Origin: an uncultured bacterium | GTDB taxonomy: Bacteria; Cyanobacteriota; Vampirovibrionia; Gastranaerophilales; Gastranaerophilaceae | Direction of reading: 5' to 3' | Length of the DNA: 32,492 nucleotides | Assembly (NCBI GenBank): GCA_902788575.1 | Contig: CADAKY010000018.1 | Location: forward strand, 1 to 32,492 | Part shown: one piece after another, positions 9,001 through 14,088 of the stretch | Layout of the letters: each line of letters begins with the position of its first letter | Position numbering within the stretch: the first letter of the stretch is position 1 | Notes under the pieces: generated by a model | Database searches by the model: none | What the model was told of the DNA's origin: nothing | What the model saw: only the letters and a program-made list of their open reading frames with translations | Translations under genes and position numbers: made by a program

Positions 9001-11629
9001 TTCTATGGCTAAATACGGCTTAATCGCAGATATTGACGAAAGCGGTTCAATTTCCGTAAGCGGTCACAAAAATTCTTTCATGCAAACTTCTTCACTTATG
9101 GGTGCAAATTCTAACATTGTAGAATCACTTTTCAATTCAAGATGGGAATTCACAAATATTTATACTTCTAACCATCTGGAGGCACCTAAACCTGAAATAA
9201 GAGCAATTACAAGAGAAACAAAACTTGCTGATATCGCAGAAGGTGATTATCAGGCAGGAAATATTACCGTTACAAAAGACGGAATCCAGTCAAATATTGC
9301 ACTTACGGCAAATGATACTGTAGGTACATTTATGGATGAACTTTCTATGTACGGATTTGATGCTGTTATTAACGATAACGGACAACTTATATTACGAGCA
9401 TCCGGAGACAGTCAGCTTAGTGCAGGCTCGACAAGTGCAGGATACTCAAATGCCCTTTCTATTCTTGGTGTTGAAGCATCAAAATGGATTCAGACAAACA
9501 ACTATGACGGTTCGGAACTTAATGTTACAAAATATTCAACCGAAACCGTAGCTGTTACCAGAGATACTGCTTTAGACCAGATTAAAGTTGATTCTTCACA
9601 TTATGTTTCAACAGGTGAATTTAATATTTATAAAAATGGTGTTAAGTATACAGCGCTTATTTCTTCCGATGAAACAGTCGGTACGTTGATGGATACTCTC
9701 AGAAACTTCGGTGTTGAAACAAGTCTTGTTGATGGCAAATTGCAGCTTGTAGGCTCAGGCGATACTTATATCGCAAAATCTTCAAGCGTAAACAATGCAT
9801 CTAATATTTCAGATTTGTTTGTAAATAAAGACCATACTAATGCGTATTCCGGATTAGAGCAGACAAAATCATTTGTCACTACACAAACCGAAGCAACGGA
9901 AAATACTACAATAAGCGAAATTAATAAAGAAAATTCAAAAGATTATACCGGCGCAGTTGCAGTAAATATTAACGGTACGACAAGCACATTGAATATTGAA
10001 CAAAATGATACAATAGGAACAGTTCTTAACAAATTCCGTGCAATTGGTCTTGAAGCAACCATTTCAAACGGTCAAATTCTTGTACAGAGCGGATACGACA
10101 CTCTTAATGTTACAAGTACAAATTCAGCTATTGTAAGCGGTGCAAACAGTTTGTTTACATTTGTTCAGGATCTCGGAAAAGATCATGGTGTCCAAGGCTT
10201 CTCTGCAAGTAACGCAACTGTAACTTATGAAAAAACTATTACAGATGAATTGTCTGCATCTAAATATGCTGATATGGATACAAAACTTAGTCTGTTGAAT
10301 GTTTCTGAAGGTACACTTTCTGTTTACAGAAACGGTAAAAAGGCACAATTGACAATCGGTGCTGATGAAACATTTAACAGCTTGCAATCACAATTAAATG
10401 CAAATTACGGTAATGGCGTCGTAAAATTAAGCTTTACCGAAGACGGATTCTTGAATATATCTTCAGATGGTGCGGAAGTTATAGTTGGTGCAACAAATGA
10501 TACATCTAACTTCTCATCTATAACAGGTATAGCAGCGGACGGTTCAGGTAAATCAGTAAGTGCAAGAGAATTGTACTGTGTAAATGGTGAATCTAAGATT
10601 GTTAATGAAGGTATGTTCAGACGCGGTACTGTTAATGAAGGTACTTTTAAAGTGGGAAATGCTGACATAACCATTAACAGCGATACAACACTGAATGATA
10701 TCATTGCACAAATCAATAATAATGAAGCTTCTCAAGCTACAGCATACTGGGATAATGTTTCCGGTAAATTGTTGATTACATCAAATAAATCAGGTTCAAC
10801 ATACGTTAATATTGAAGCAGGTACGTCAAACTTTACTGATATTATGGGTTATACAGAATCAACCTGGGGTTCTGACGGAATACTTAATGATACAAAGATG
10901 AACGTAAAAGCGCAAACAGTTGGTACAAATGCTAAATTCTCAATTAACGGTACTTCTTATACTTCAACTTCAAACACTATATCAAGTGATATTTCAAGAA
11001 TTGAAGGTGTAACTATTGACCTTAAGAAAGTTTCTGAAGGTGAAAGTGTTACTCTGACTATTCAGAAAGATACAGAAGTTCTTGCAAACGCAGTATCTGA
11101 TGCGGTAGATTCTTATAACGAATTAATGAGCAATTTGGAAGATCAATTAGGCAAAGAAGGTGCATTAAGCAAAGAAACTACGCTTAAGATGATTAAAGAA
11201 CAGTTGAGAAATATTATGTCAGGCGCTATGAAAAATATCGGTATCAACACTGATGCTGCTGCTGCGGGTAATGTAGCAACTTCATTCAGCGCAATTACTA
11301 AATTGACATTTGATAAAGATAAATTCATGAAAGAATATAAAGCAAATCCGAACTACATTAAGACACTGCTTGTAGGTACTGAAAATGACTACTCAACAGG
11401 TGTGTTCTCGAGATTGGAAAGTGCAATTGAAAATGCTGTCGAAGGAACAGGTTACTTTACTTCTACCGAAAAATCTTACCAGACAAAAATCTCTAACCTG
11501 AATACAAAGATTAAAAAAGCAAACCTTTCGCTTGAAAGATACAGAGCTATGTTAGAAAAGAAATTCTCCGCAATGGACAGATTAATCGCACAAATGAACC
11601 AGCAGTACAGCTCATTCTTGACAACATAA
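2..11629 (+). CDS. fliD: Giant FliD-type flagellar cap protein (hook-associated protein 2), 5' end outside window
   Basis: The frame is open from the first codon in the window (position 2) to TAA at 11627-11629, giving 3,875 visible residues, so the true start lies upstream. The last ~250 residues (about 10890-11629) read as a FliD C-terminal domain: an SxxISSDISRIEGVTIDLKKVSEGE stretch in pieces, a segment with VSDAVDSYNELM, and a terminal coiled coil containing AMDRLIAQMNQQYSSFL, the usual FliD ending. Upstream are about 30 repeats resembling the flagellin hook IN motif (core L..YGI.A.....DGKL.L...G.WYI) and a Thr-rich region near residues 150-410. FliD is exported through the flagellar type III channel and caps the filament while flagellin polymerises; family members are normally about 450-700 residues, so this one is more than five times longer. 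The FliD N-terminal domain cannot be checked here. No other flagellar gene is in the window. It could alternatively be a FliD-derived surface adhesin. Confidence 0.85.
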   Translation, partial: AKTETFDSLASKLGNYGISAEMVDGIFRISSGDNYADASTLFTPLGISSMKVTTTVSTTVTTHGQAETGSTASYSYYTWATEDTKISDTGLNANGTTTIFNAFNGTTVATITTNANTTFRDLANALGTYGIVAGITDGVFFMGSDNTYATGGVLNQLGVGMESQTLTQTVTGTTSTTTVGRTATGTRGVRMLYAMPKSMTGTNTLMVNATVPRAQTGTNALSVTYSTTTTTPQAITGTNGHTYVYTQTVTTTNTITNPTAVTGSAGVMFTYTQTTTATVGIASEGTYVFTTNITQTTTATVTNPTAVTGSNLVTYNGTVGGSYTSPTGAYITVNEYTTSPQAVTGTVTHQHTVTTNVVSTVTLPQTVTGTTYFSKPVTTTLTVPQAQTGTVSHMYTNTINTTTTVMGVNTSDKIIDYNKEGFFTGAVIGTVTITSTMTVSQFISKLNNMSTVTATIDSTTGAVTIKCETSLQGVGNLIYGQGMSYTQPDINHLTITGHISKPVATTTISTTQTVPMDTSKTLNQLIGLGNNTNGGISVKNSTTGASARVTILGSDTLGTLIERLDSKSIQATITDDGKLTLDPNGEWYVSYMGATLTTGFGFDISSNYTTRTTTTYAGRTKAEIGTDKFFHDGTVTMTNAETGATSTFTLKANTTSVSEFFNKLQNTYSISTSVTDGHVTFTPTGKWYISGCYADVWDRFGIGTGNGNTYKVGTKTVQTTHTEVDTSFQNSAFTGTVALKNSDTGETVTLTGYNHTDGVEDLLSTLQSSYSFQISLTNDGRVTLDPNGKWYIASVPSGLNAILGIATGVGNTYSTALSSHTRPATLDDNFAALTGNSMQHLVVSVINSKTGATTYQNFGRTSNATPTSSWRDVANWLDDYDIALTIDSYGRLVVNSTGDYYVTMSQGSTPYCANPLSSFGITSLSNAESGAIIPNNITKLSELGINQNVIFTIKNANTGATSYFTFTSNSTMADIGNTLAENGPNIFMSITDQGRLVFDPNGDCYIQDITAAFKTKFGLTTGAGNSWVTDTVTRTTTHTEPKALSNIDMYRGFNYTITLKNTDSGATQNIVVNGSTNRTAQQLANTLSPYNIGLQTDSEGHLVWTPTGDWYILSSSASMQTNGEFGLLGTYTSEVRSVTHTEPVDMDKTLAQCGINQNVIFTITHATTNVDSYYTCSSDTTLRDIYADLRYGYGILMTITDGGSLTFDPNGDYYIKDITAAFKNKFGLTTGSGNSWVTDTVYNTRTTTYTEPMVGTMTLNHVIGLNNNTYSKILVLTNADTAATATISVRGSDTLDTLFSNLSTYSIQSSITSDGNLTLDPNGRWYISFMAPNFKNGFGFAGASVGDTYVTQTLTRTEAVNMTTQVGLISGASNCTIRVKNTVTGEVISIGAPHNEGSLSQMAEILGTYSINVGFTSDGRIQISPTGNWALYASNSADESAWSNAFGINFGEGYTYQTYNTPFDMETPLTSVGLTGTTKYYITLKNDKTNQTTSVYVQGSENLTTLQNRLNAYDIELNTGDNGNLVISATGDWYVDGMNSQFANVFGLSTGDENSFTYMTWTDADRTLNQLTGQNITTNQYMTIVNSETGASNRITITGEDTISSIDQKLSTYGISAYTSVQNDGNGYLTLATRGKNYITSMPTILANAFDINAGEGNTFWTVTHDVPSRVLETTIRANTTSSNILTHNVTGTIDGNSRLSTISGSNDNIVVKNGTNGNTATIQISGNMTVDSVMAALGAYDISASLNGGVMSVNPSGDWYIQTAGALAKFGIGASSTTSSTVHDVRTITENKTGTSVKTWGTTPYIDGNTKLSQFGATGNIVVKHGVTGDTQTIQINSDTTVAGMIGALGAYGISADLSADGKLTLDFVPGEYYIQTAGALSGFGITPTTRTTTVHNTQTITENKTGTSVKTWGTTPYIDGNTKLSQFGATGNIVVKHGITGDTQTIQINNDTTVAGMIGALGAYGISADLSADGKLTLDFVPGGYYIQTAGALSGFGITPTTRTTTVHDTRTITENKTGTSVKTWGTTPYINGNTLLSQFGATGNIVVKHGINGDEHTINTSNMTVDGLMSALSAYGIQANLSNTGTLSLDFNDVYYIKTAGALSTFGLGNATATTTTTTYDTHIEKVNTSGDTVRKYNTTLNVNWDTTFNQLGMAENATSDIILSNNGQLATIKVSSSNTLSEVAQELGNYGISTTLNNGVVTTGAGSHWSISSAGPLNAYLKMSNNANDYRTTTTSYTTVGVNHTNGHTFTHTTTDAMSGDSTFAQIGQTANTTVTIKNKANATAGTIAITSGMTVNDFLTAASAYGIAGTISSDGKLNLQFNDENYFSDDTNTTNLLAKLGITGANTRTTRETTVKSNTTSGVQHHTVTTSMTSDTTLAALGLSANATVTVGREGVNGAMAYATITVNTTQTVGDLVSTLGGLGVSASVKDGKFILQGGTTDFVTAMDNSLKTALKINVGNNVSYEQKTSGTTTNTNSNDLVMTKNTLLIDGSTVLNTINGWNNGNGKLVVHKTNGQFETISVNGSGTVDDFFRQIAAFGLNGTVGEDGKVTVLGTGNVYLQSVSGGSNILTSLKMSNVTTQVETVTSNRTSSALQHTVTVAATGTTKLQNLESASGSGITFSGNNVNLVLSTTSDAGNESTTLTFSKNNTLYDVINSLASHGITASIDALGRFSMTSSTLNDFDVSGALGTFLMGSYTKEYGTDTTYNVSTNLMQKTIVNMTDDTLLSKLNVTNGNFEITQEGVKYTVNISNTSTVGDFRNLLARYGINSYIDDEGHLTAFGVGETWLDSVTGGSNIVSKFGLDKNKWSLGEITQTSNDLTDTTVLTDKTTWDRKLSELTNSAGTNLGITSGDVFVYQDGTRSTLHIDRDDTLQTLSSKLSQYGITMGLSSDGKVYFDGTNDSYITNASSNSSNILTKLAVNGDWNTRYDSESQNLNYNVTSNSGLKRSTRLVDLQDTDGNNLGVTTGTYYIYEDGVRNTETITEDTTVNDLMASMAKYGLIADIDESGSISVSGHKNSFMQTSSLMGANSNIVESLFNSRWEFTNIYTSNHLEAPKPEIRAITRETKLADIAEGDYQAGNITVTKDGIQSNIALTANDTVGTFMDELSMYGFDAVINDNGQLILRASGDSQLSAGSTSAGYSNALSILGVEASKWIQTNNYDGSELNVTKYSTETVAVTRDTALDQIKVDSSHYVSTGEFNIYKNGVKYTALISSDETVGTLMDTLRNFGVETSLVDGKLQLVGSGDTYIAKSSSVNNASNISDLFVNKDHTNAYSGLEQTKSFVTTQTEATENTTISEINKENSKDYTGAVAVNINGTTSTLNIEQNDTIGTVLNKFRAIGLEATISNGQILVQSGYDTLNVTSTNSAIVSGANSLFTFVQDLGKDHGVQGFSASNATVTYEKTITDELSASKYADMDTKLSLLNVSEGTLSVYRNGKKAQLTIGADETFNSLQSQLNANYGNGVVKLSFTEDGFLNISSDGAEVIVGATNDTSNFSSITGIAADGSGKSVSARELYCVNGESKIVNEGMFRRGTVNEGTFKVGNADITINSDTTLNDIIAQINNNEASQATAYWDNVSGKLLITSNKSGSTYVNIEAGTSNFTDIMGYTESTWGSDGILNDTKMNVKAQTVGTNAKFSINGTSYTSTSNTISSDISRIEGVTIDLKKVSEGESVTLTIQKDTEVLANAVSDAVDSYNELMSNLEDQLGKEGALSKETTLKMIKEQLRNIMSGAMKNIGINTDAAAAGNVATSFSAITKLTFDKDKFMKEYKANPNYIKTLLVGTENDYSTGVFSRLESAIENAVEGTGYFTSTEKSYQTKISNLNTKIKKANLSLERYRAMLEKKFSAMDRLIAQMNQQYSSFLTT
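480..1235 (+). repeat. Thr-rich low-complexity region with recurring (P)xAxTGT motif in fliD
   Basis: Residues about 152-403 of the visible protein are dominated by Thr, Val and short polar residues. The motif P.A.TG(T/S) recurs at irregular spacing, near nt 596, 644, 703, 782, 919, 1027, 1100 and 1159. It lacks the YGI/DGKL/WYI core of the flanking units, so it looks like a different, probably stalk-like or linker segment. High Thr content makes O-glycosylation conceivable, but nothing here proves it. Confidence 0.7.
2800..3770 (+). repeat. Higher-order duplication: two units ~630 nt apart more alike than neighbours
   Basis: The segment starting GINQNVIFTI occurs at about 2831 and again at about 3461, and the DPNGD(C/Y)YI(Q/K)DITAAFK(T/N)KFGL segment with GNSWVTDTV occurs at about 2995-3100 and 3625-3725. 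The DNA is nearly identical across these stretches, with an offset of 627-630 nt. The unit between them (cores near 3252) is clearly different in sequence, so a two-unit block rather than a single repeat was copied. Confidence 0.75.
5348..6361 (+). repeat. Three near-identical tandem copies of a 339-nt unit inside fliD
   Basis: Copies start at the Val codon of a VH(D/N) tripeptide at 5348, 5687 and 6026, exactly 339 nt (113 codons) apart. Copies 1 and 2 encode almost the same 113 residues, including TENKTGTSVKTWGTTPYI, LSQFGATGNIVVKHG and YGISADLSADGKLTLDF. Copy 3 is the same for its first ~50 residues and then drifts from KHGINGDEHTI onward. DNA differences between copies are mostly third-position, so the duplications are recent but have been under coding constraint. 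Confidence 0.9.
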
Positions 11630-11631
11630 AA

Positions 11632-11645
11632 ACTAAACGTTTAGT
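11632..11645. other. 14-bp perfect palindrome between converging fliD and rfbA stops
   Basis: ACTAAACGTTTAGT is self-complementary and covers the rfbA stop codon. It has no loop and no T-run, so it does not look like an intrinsic terminator, although one would be expected between convergent genes. It may be chance. Confidence 0.4.
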
Positions 11646-12526
11646 GCAACTAAATCCGGATTCTCTATGACATTGCGTACATAGTTGTAGTAATCGTTTT
11701 TGTATCCGTATTTTTCAATCTTTTGCAATAGTTCTTCTTTTGATATAAAGCCCTGATTGAATGCGATTTCTTCAAGGCAAGATATTTTTACACCTTTATT
11801 TAATTCCATAGCTTGAACAAATTGACTTGCCTGAAGCATTGAATCATGTGTTCCTGTATCAACCCAGGCAAAACCGCGTCCTAAAATTTCAACATTTAAT
11901 GTCCCTTTTTCAAGATAAATTTTGTTCAAATCCGTAATTTCAAGTTCCCCGCGTGCGGATGGCTTAAGAGTTTTTGCGTATTCGCAAACCTTATTGTTAT
12001 AGAAATACAGACCTGTTACGGCATAATTTGATTTTGGATGTGCAGGTTTTTCTTCTAAAGATACTGCTTTTTTGTTAGCATCAAATTCTACAACACCGAA
12101 TCTTTCCGGATCTTTTACCGTATATCCGAAAACAGTTGCTCCAATCTGTTTTTTTAGTGCATTTTTCATAATAGTAGAAAATCCCTGACCATGGAAAATG
12201 TTGTCTCCCAATATTAAAGCAACATCATCTCCGGCGATAAAATCTTCCGCTATTAAGAAAGCATCTGCAATCCCTCTTTGAACATATTGAATTCTGTATG
12301 AAAGGTTAAGACCGTATTGAGAACCGTCACCAAGAAGCTTTACAAAATTGTCGTGATCTGCTTCATTTGTGATAATAAGAATATCTTTTATCCCAGCCAG
12401 CATAAGTGTAGATAAAGGATAATAAATCATAGGTTTATCATAAATCGGTAACAATATTTTTGATATCGGCTGTGATGCCGGATATAATCTCGTTCCCGCT
12501 CCGCCTGCCAGTACAATACCCTTCAT
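11633..12526 (-). CDS. rfbA: Glucose-1-phosphate thymidylyltransferase
   Basis: Converts glucose-1-phosphate and dTTP to dTDP-glucose, the first step of the dTDP-L-rhamnose pathway. The 297-residue product starts with the nucleotidyltransferase loop LAGGAGTRLYP, followed by SKILLPIYDKPMIYYPLSTL, typical of RmlA. LGDNIFHG (metal-binding Asp near residue 110), LEEKP and WVDTGTHDSM are also present. Length matches the family (about 290). The start is fixed by a GAGGG ribosome binding site 5-6 nt upstream. It lies 14 nt downstream of the thioredoxin-like gene, probably in one transcript. No rfbB, rfbC or rfbD is in the window, so the rest of the pathway is elsewhere. Its stop is 3 nt from the stop of the converging giant fliD. 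Confidence 0.95.
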   Translation of the reverse strand: MKGIVLAGGAGTRLYPASQPISKILLPIYDKPMIYYPLSTLMLAGIKDILIITNEADHDNFVKLLGDGSQYGLNLSYRIQYVQRGIADAFLIAEDFIAGDDVALILGDNIFHGQGFSTIMKNALKKQIGATVFGYTVKDPERFGVVEFDANKKAVSLEEKPAHPKSNYAVTGLYFYNNKVCEYAKTLKPSARGELEITDLNKIYLEKGTLNVEILGRGFAWVDTGTHDSMLQASQFVQAMELNKGVKISCLEEIAFNQGFISKEELLQKIEKYGYKNDYYNYVRNVIENPDLVALNV

Positions 12527-12540
12527 AAAATCCCTCTTTT

Positions 12541-12894
12541 CTAAAATTTTTCTAATACATTGTTTATACAGCTATATTGAACCAAACATTTGTATGGAAT
12601 CTGTTGTGATGAGTTTGGTTTAATTATTCTCACATAAGGTATATACCTTACGTTGTATTTGCGGCTAATTCCGCTGCCGTAGTTTGAATCTGCATCAACC
12701 TTAATAAAAGTAAATTTTTTGTTATATTGATTTTCCAAGCTTTGATAAATCGGATTAAATGCTTTACAAGCTCCGCACCATGGAGCAGTAACGTATAAAA
12801 ATACATTCTTTTTTGCATTTATTGCATTCTCTAACTCTCCCGCCCGAGCCGGAACAATCATAAGCAAAGCTAATAATAAGAATATTTTTTTCAT
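12541..12894 (-). CDS. Secreted thioredoxin-like protein with WCGAC motif
   Basis: The 117-residue product has a signal peptide (MKKIFLLLALLMIVPARA, likely cut after Ala18) and then a thioredoxin fold. The redox motif is WCGAC (Cys40 and Cys43), followed by FIKVDAD and a cis-proline site YIPY (Pro86). It should act outside the inner membrane as a thiol-disulfide exchanger. Two extra cysteines (Cys103 and Cys109) in the C-terminal tail are not part of the standard fold and could form a second disulfide. No Shine-Dalgarno sequence is visible before the ATG. The gene precedes rfbA by 14 nt on the same strand. Partner proteins are unknown. Confidence 0.85.
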   Translation of the reverse strand: MKKIFLLLALLMIVPARAGELENAINAKKNVFLYVTAPWCGACKAFNPIYQSLENQYNKKFTFIKVDADSNYGSGISRKYNVRYIPYVRIIKPNSSQQIPYKCLVQYSCINNVLEKF

Positions 12895-12897
12895 AGC

Positions 12898-12913
12898 ATG
12901 ATGATATCATCAT
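12898..12913. promoter_or_regulatory. 16-bp perfect palindrome in divergent intergenic region
   Basis: ATGATGATATCATCAT is perfectly self-complementary. It sits 4 nt upstream of the start codon of the thioredoxin-like gene and about 80 nt upstream of the divergent J-domain gene. Position and symmetry fit an operator for a dimeric repressor, but no known operator is recognised and the AT-rich repeats could arise by chance. Confidence 0.4.
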
Positions 12914-12958
12914 CAAATATCCTTTGCAATCCCCGATAAAATTTTACCCAAATTTACG

Positions 12959-12987
12959 TTGACTTTTATTTCGTTATTATTAAATAT
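12959..12987 (+). promoter_or_regulatory. Candidate promoter of J-domain gene, possibly giving a leaderless mRNA
   Basis: A -35 box TTGACT at 12959-12964 is followed after 16-17 nt by an AT-rich -10 (TAAATA or AAATAT at 12981-12987). The predicted start of transcription falls at or next to the ATG at 12993, and no purine-rich ribosome binding site lies between. Confidence 0.45.
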
Positions 12988-12992
12988 CTAGT

Positions 12993-14003
12993 ATGACTAA
13001 AGATTATTATAAAATTTTAGAAATTTCGGAGTTTAGCACACAAGAAGAAATTAAGTCAGCATACCGCCGTCTTGCAAGAAAATGGCATCCTGATGTTGCC
13101 GGTAATACAGATGACGTTATATCAATGTTTAAGTCAATTAATGAAGCTTATGAAATTCTTTCCGATAAATCAAGAAAAACTGACTATGACAAAGCCAGAA
13201 AATTTTATAATTACGCCCGTTCAAATAATACAAAAAATATGAATACTGAATCTAAAACAACAAACCCAAATTCAAAACGTGAAAATCCAGAACCGGAAGT
13301 TAATAACAAAAAACGCGGATTCTCATTCAATTGGGAAGAATTTCTTTCAAGAAAACACGCTCAGAATGAATTAAACAAAGAAAAGAAAAACGCTCCGCAA
13401 AAAGGTGCTGATATACATACAAATGTAGAAATAAGTGTTTTTGAAGCAATAAACGGAACAACAAAGGTTATAAATATGCTTCAGACTCAACTCTGTCCGA
13501 AATGTGCCGGAAGAAAGTTTATCAATGGTCAAACTTGTCATCACTGCAACGGAAAAGGAGAAGTTTCCAATTATAAAAAATTCTCGGTAAAAATTCCTGC
13601 TGGAATTAAAAATAATTCTAAAATAAGGCTGTCAGGCGAGGGTGAAAAAGGTATAAACGGAGGAGCATCCGGAGATATGTATTTGACAGTTATTATAATT
13701 GAACCTAAGAATTATAAAACAGAAGGTTTGAATATATTAAAAACTGTTCAGATTACGCCTTATGATGCAGTTTTAGGGTGTGATATTAAATTGGCTACAT
13801 TGCAGGGTAATGTGTCTTTAAAAATTGCCCCCAATACGAGAAACGGTCAAAAAATCAGATTAAACGGATGCGGTATTGAATCAGCCTCCGGAACCGGTGA
13901 TATGATTGTAACTGCAGAAATTCAGATTCCGGAACAGATTTCCGCAGAAGAAGCGGCTCTTTATCGCCAATTAAAAGAATTGAATGCAAATAAATCCAAA
14001 TAA
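12993..14003 (+). CDS. DnaJ-type J-domain co-chaperone with a single zinc centre
   Basis: Acts with an Hsp70 (DnaK) by stimulating its ATPase and delivering clients. The 336-residue product has a J domain at residues 1-70 with HPD at 32-34, and a 65-residue Asn/Lys-rich linker in place of the usual Gly/Phe-rich segment. A short cysteine domain carries CPKC (168, 171) and CHHCNGKG (182, 185). A DnaJ C-terminal substrate-binding region follows, with SVKIPAGI and IRLSGEGEKG. Canonical class A DnaJ has four CxxCxGxG motifs; here only two remain, enough for one zinc ion, so it is intermediate between class A and the CbpA-like class B. It stands alone: no dnaK or grpE in the window. A canonical dnaJ probably exists elsewhere. 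Start chosen from the J-domain N-terminus. Confidence 0.9.
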   Translation: MTKDYYKILEISEFSTQEEIKSAYRRLARKWHPDVAGNTDDVISMFKSINEAYEILSDKSRKTDYDKARKFYNYARSNNTKNMNTESKTTNPNSKRENPEPEVNNKKRGFSFNWEEFLSRKHAQNELNKEKKNAPQKGADIHTNVEISVFEAINGTTKVINMLQTQLCPKCAGRKFINGQTCHHCNGKGEVSNYKKFSVKIPAGIKNNSKIRLSGEGEKGINGGASGDMYLTVIIIEPKNYKTEGLNILKTVQITPYDAVLGCDIKLATLQGNVSLKIAPNTRNGQKIRLNGCGIESASGTGDMIVTAEIQIPEQISAEEAALYRQLKELNANKSK

Positions 14004-14021
14004 ACTATTTACTATATTTTA

Positions 14022-14050
14022 TTGACTTACGTTGTTTAATATTTTAAAAT
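14022..14050 (+). promoter_or_regulatory. Sigma-70-type promoter of prepilin-like gene
   Basis: TTGACT at 14022-14027 and TAAAAT at 14045-14050 are separated by exactly 17 nt. Transcription would start near 14057, leaving a leader of about 32 nt. The -10 box is inside a 14-bp AT-only palindrome (14039-14052), which could be a protein-binding site or chance. Confidence 0.65.
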
Positions 14051-14088
14051 ATCAATGATAATACTTTAAATAACGAAGGGATTGTTTG

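Larger units (their letters stand above)
1650..10860 (+). repeat. Array of ~28 in-frame IN-motif-like repeats, 300-370 nt each
   Basis: Within the giant FliD frame the motif L..YGI.(A/T).....(D)G.(L/V).(L/F)...G.WYI recurs. Its L..Y core starts near nt 1686, 1984, 2293, 2624, 2930, 3252, 3560, 3898, 4210, 4520, 4825, 5205, 5545, 5881, 6217, 6568, 6914, 7267, 7616, 7984, 8300, 8650, 8998, 9334, 9690, 10028, 10383 and 10708. Two more copies lie near 38 and 373, and a degenerate one near 1330. Spacing is about 300-340 nt in the first part and about 335-370 nt in the second. Each unit has the order: Thr-rich linker, a strand like IVVKNG..G...TI.I, T(V/L)..L...L..YGI, then DGKL and a WYI strand, often ending in FGI. 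The resemblance to the flagellin hook IN motif is recalled, not searched. Confidence 0.85.
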
